Shown here: positions 5,456 through 7,196 of the stretch, one piece after another
How positions within the stretch are numbered: the stretch's first letter is position 1
Layout: each line of letters starts with the position of its first letter
Source of the DNA: Hyphomicrobiaceae bacterium
Lineage (GTDB): Bacteria; Pseudomonadota; Alphaproteobacteria; Rhizobiales; Hyphomicrobiaceae
DNA: 7,196 bases
Reading direction: 5' to 3'
Assembly (NCBI GenBank): GCA_017353825.1
Contig: JAFMSC010000213.1
Span: forward strand, 1-7,196
Translations under genes and position numbers: made by a program
The notes under the pieces: model-generated
Told to the model about the DNA's origin: nothing
What the model saw: only the letters and a program-made list of their open reading frames with translations
Database searches by the model: none

Positions 5456-5617
5456 ATGGCGAAGCTCAAATACGCGCCCAGACCGCACGCGGGGCTCGAC
5501 ATTGTGGGCGGAGCGCGCGTGTTGCGCCTAGATCACTCAACGTCGGGTCACCCTTGCCCGGAACTTGAAGCACGCTCCGTTCTGCAGCGGGAGCAAACCT
5601 GGGAGAGACGAACATGA
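5456..5617 (+). CDS. Possible 53-residue leader protein overlapping the TPP gene start
   Basis: ATG 5456 is preceded by AGGA (5445-5448) with 7 nt spacing and opens a 53-codon frame ending at TGA 5615-5617. That stop overlaps the next gene's ATG as ATGA, the usual layout of translationally coupled genes. The peptide starts MAKLKYAPRPHAGLDIVGG and ends in a charged stretch (QREQTWERRT); it has no signal peptide, membrane segment or known motif. About two thirds of its codons end in G or C, visibly less than in the TPP gene, with A/T endings concentrated in the second half, so coding status is doubtful. The TPP gene also has its own ribosome binding site. It may be a real small protein, a leader frame or chance. 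Confidence 0.3.
   Translation: MAKLKYAPRPHAGLDIVGGARVLRLDHSTSGHPCPELEARSVLQREQTWERRT
5601..5607 (+). promoter_or_regulatory. Ribosome binding site of the TPP enzyme gene
   Basis: GGGAGAG lies 6 nt before ATG 5614. It decides the start, because the frame remains open further upstream without a better candidate. Confidence 0.55.
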
Positions 5618-7196
5618 AGGTGGGAGCGGCGATCGCGGAAATCATGAAGCGCGAGGGTGTGGAACTCCTTCTTGGCTATCCCGTGAACCACCTCATCGAA
5701 TTTGCGGCAGCAGCGGATATTCGCCCCATCATGGTGCGCCAGGAGCGCATCGGGCTGCACATGGCCGACGCCATCTCGCGCATGACCTCGGGCCGCAAGA
5801 TCGGCGTGTTCTGCATGCAGCACGGGCCGGGTACCGAGAACGCATATGGCGGGATCGCCCAGGCTTTTGCCGAATCGGTGCCGATCCTGGTCGTGCCGGG
5901 CGGCTATGCCCGGCGCATCGCTCACATCGCCCCCAACTACCACGCCGTCACGCAGATGCGGGGCATCACCAAGTCCGCCGAGCCGGTGGTCACTGCTGCC
6001 GAGGTGCCGAGCATCATGCGGCGTGCCTTCTCGCGCCTGCGCAACGGCCGCGGCGGCCCGGTGCTGGTGGAGGTTCCGGCCGACCTGTGGAACGAGGAAC
6101 TGCCCGGCACTCTCGAGTACAACCCCGTGTCGGCCGGTCGATACGGCCCTGAGCCCGCCACGGCTCGCGCAGCGGCACGGCTGCTCGCCGGGGCCAAGCG
6201 ACCCGTCATCTATGCGGGGCAGGGCGTGCACTGGGCGCGCGCCTGGCCACAGTTGCGGCAGCTGGCGGAGCTACTCGCCGCGCCGGTCACGACCAGTCTC
6301 GGGGGCAAGAGCGCCTTCCCCGAGGACCACCCGCTCGCTCTCGGCTCCGGCGGCGTGGCTGTGCCGAAGACGGTGCGCCACTTCCTCGACGCGTCGGATG
6401 TCATCCTGGGCATCGGCTGCAGCTTTACAGAGACCAACTTCGGCGTCGCCATGCCGAAGCGCAAGACCATCATCCACGCTACGCTCGATCCCGACCACAT
6501 CAACAAGGACGTCGCTGCCGACCTCGCTCTGATCGGCGATGCCGCGGTGACCTTGGATGTGCTGTTGGCAGAGCTGAACGCGCTGGTTGCGAGCCCGCGC
6601 GACAAGACCCCCGTTGCGCGCGAGATCGCCCAGATGCGCGAGGAATGGCTCGCGCAATGGAAGCCGAAGCTCACCTCGGCGGAGGTACCGCTCTCGCCCT
6701 ACCGCGTGATCTGGGATCTCCTGCACACCGTTGATGTTTCCAACACCGTCATCACCCACGACGCGGGCAGCCCGCGCGATCAGCTCTCCCCGTTCTGGGT
6801 CACGCGCGAGCCGCTCGGTTATCTCGGGTGGGGCAAGACCACCCAGCTCGGCTATGGGCTGGGTCTTGCCATGGGCGCCAAACTCGCCTGTCCTGACAAG
6901 CTCTGCATCAACGTGTGGGGCGATGCCGCGATCGGCTTCACCGGCATGGACTTCGAGACGGCGGTGCGCGAGCGCATCCCTATCCTGTCGATTCTGCTCA
7001 ACAACTACTCGATGGCGATCGAGCTCAAAGTGATGCCGATCTCCACCGAGAAGTACCGCTGTACCGACATCTCTGGCGACTACGCTGCGATGGCGCGCGC
7101 GTTCGGCGGCTACGGCGAGCGCATCACCGAGCCCACGGAGATCATACCCGCCATCAAGCGGGGCATCGAGCAGACCAGGAAGGGTGTCCCGGCGCT
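5614..7196 (+). CDS. Thiamine pyrophosphate-requiring enzyme, acetolactate synthase-like (3' end outside window)
   Basis: The frame runs from ATG 5614 to the right edge without a stop: 527 complete codons of a family usually about 550-600 residues long. These cytoplasmic enzymes use TPP to cleave or join 2-oxo acids. The PYR domain (about 1-165) has GYPVNHLIEF (21-30), the probable catalytic Glu44 in VRQERIG, and the MQHGPGTENAYGG loop. A central domain (about 190-330) follows. The PP domain begins near 385 and carries the TPP/Mg motif, starting GDAAIGF at 436-442 and ending NN at 463-464. The motif has GDA instead of the common GDG. Other frames here are open only because the DNA is GC-rich. 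Residues near the N-terminus (IGYP-type start, RQER) resemble proteins annotated simply as TPP-requiring, so acetolactate synthase, oxalyl-CoA decarboxylase and sulfoacetaldehyde acetyltransferase cannot be separated here. Confidence 0.92.
   Translation, partial: MKVGAAIAEIMKREGVELLLGYPVNHLIEFAAAADIRPIMVRQERIGLHMADAISRMTSGRKIGVFCMQHGPGTENAYGGIAQAFAESVPILVVPGGYARRIAHIAPNYHAVTQMRGITKSAEPVVTAAEVPSIMRRAFSRLRNGRGGPVLVEVPADLWNEELPGTLEYNPVSAGRYGPEPATARAAARLLAGAKRPVIYAGQGVHWARAWPQLRQLAELLAAPVTTSLGGKSAFPEDHPLALGSGGVAVPKTVRHFLDASDVILGIGCSFTETNFGVAMPKRKTIIHATLDPDHINKDVAADLALIGDAAVTLDVLLAELNALVASPRDKTPVAREIAQMREEWLAQWKPKLTSAEVPLSPYRVIWDLLHTVDVSNTVITHDAGSPRDQLSPFWVTREPLGYLGWGKTTQLGYGLGLAMGAKLACPDKLCINVWGDAAIGFTGMDFETAVRERIPILSILLNNYSMAIELKVMPISTEKYRCTDISGDYAAMARAFGGYGERITEPTEIIPAIKRGIEQTRKGVPA

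Noticed and set aside
5548..6759. Several minus-strand and alternate-frame open frames across the TPP gene
   Set aside because: High G+C removes stop codons in all frames; only the frame from 5614 shows TPP enzyme motifs from end to end.

Overview
The window is a stretch of high-GC bacterial DNA, most likely from a proteobacterium. Flanking genes look about 65-75% G+C where I counted, and codons are strongly G/C-ending. A Rhizobiales-type alphaproteobacterium or a Burkholderiales member would fit the metabolic genes at the right end, but the lineage is inferred from general resemblance and cannot be fixed from this window.

Left part (2-1597, + strand): the 3' part of one large gene that begins outside the window. 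About 240 residues of Arg/Glu/Gln-rich 8-residue repeats, predicted to be one long charged helix, lead into five copies of a small module. Each module has four cysteines at nearly fixed spacing (C-x14/15-C-x8-C-x4-C). I do not recognise this module; it is the most novel-looking item here.

Middle part (1598-4188): a patch with signs of past gene movement. Positions 1740-2136 on the minus strand hold two decayed pieces: a fragment of an isoprenylcysteine-methyltransferase-like membrane protein, and the C-terminal end of a tyrosine recombinase with what looks like a one-base deletion. A 35% G+C promoter region follows, then a two-gene HipB/HipA toxin-antitoxin operon (2260-3923, + strand) with overlapping genes. 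The operon has a -35/-10 pair with a 17-bp spacer. A 5-8-5 inverted repeat resembling the HipB operator layout touches the ribosome binding site. The 265 bases after hipA hold no convincing gene.

Right part (4189-7196): two divergent metabolic genes. On the minus strand is a complete D-2-hydroxyacid dehydrogenase. On the plus strand is a thiamine-pyrophosphate enzyme of the acetolactate synthase-like family that runs off the right edge. The 381-bp space between them carries a perfect 19-bp tandem repeat and a possible 53-codon leader gene whose stop overlaps the start of the TPP gene. Divergent placement suggests the two enzymes may act on related 2-oxo/2-hydroxy acids, but the substrates are unknown.
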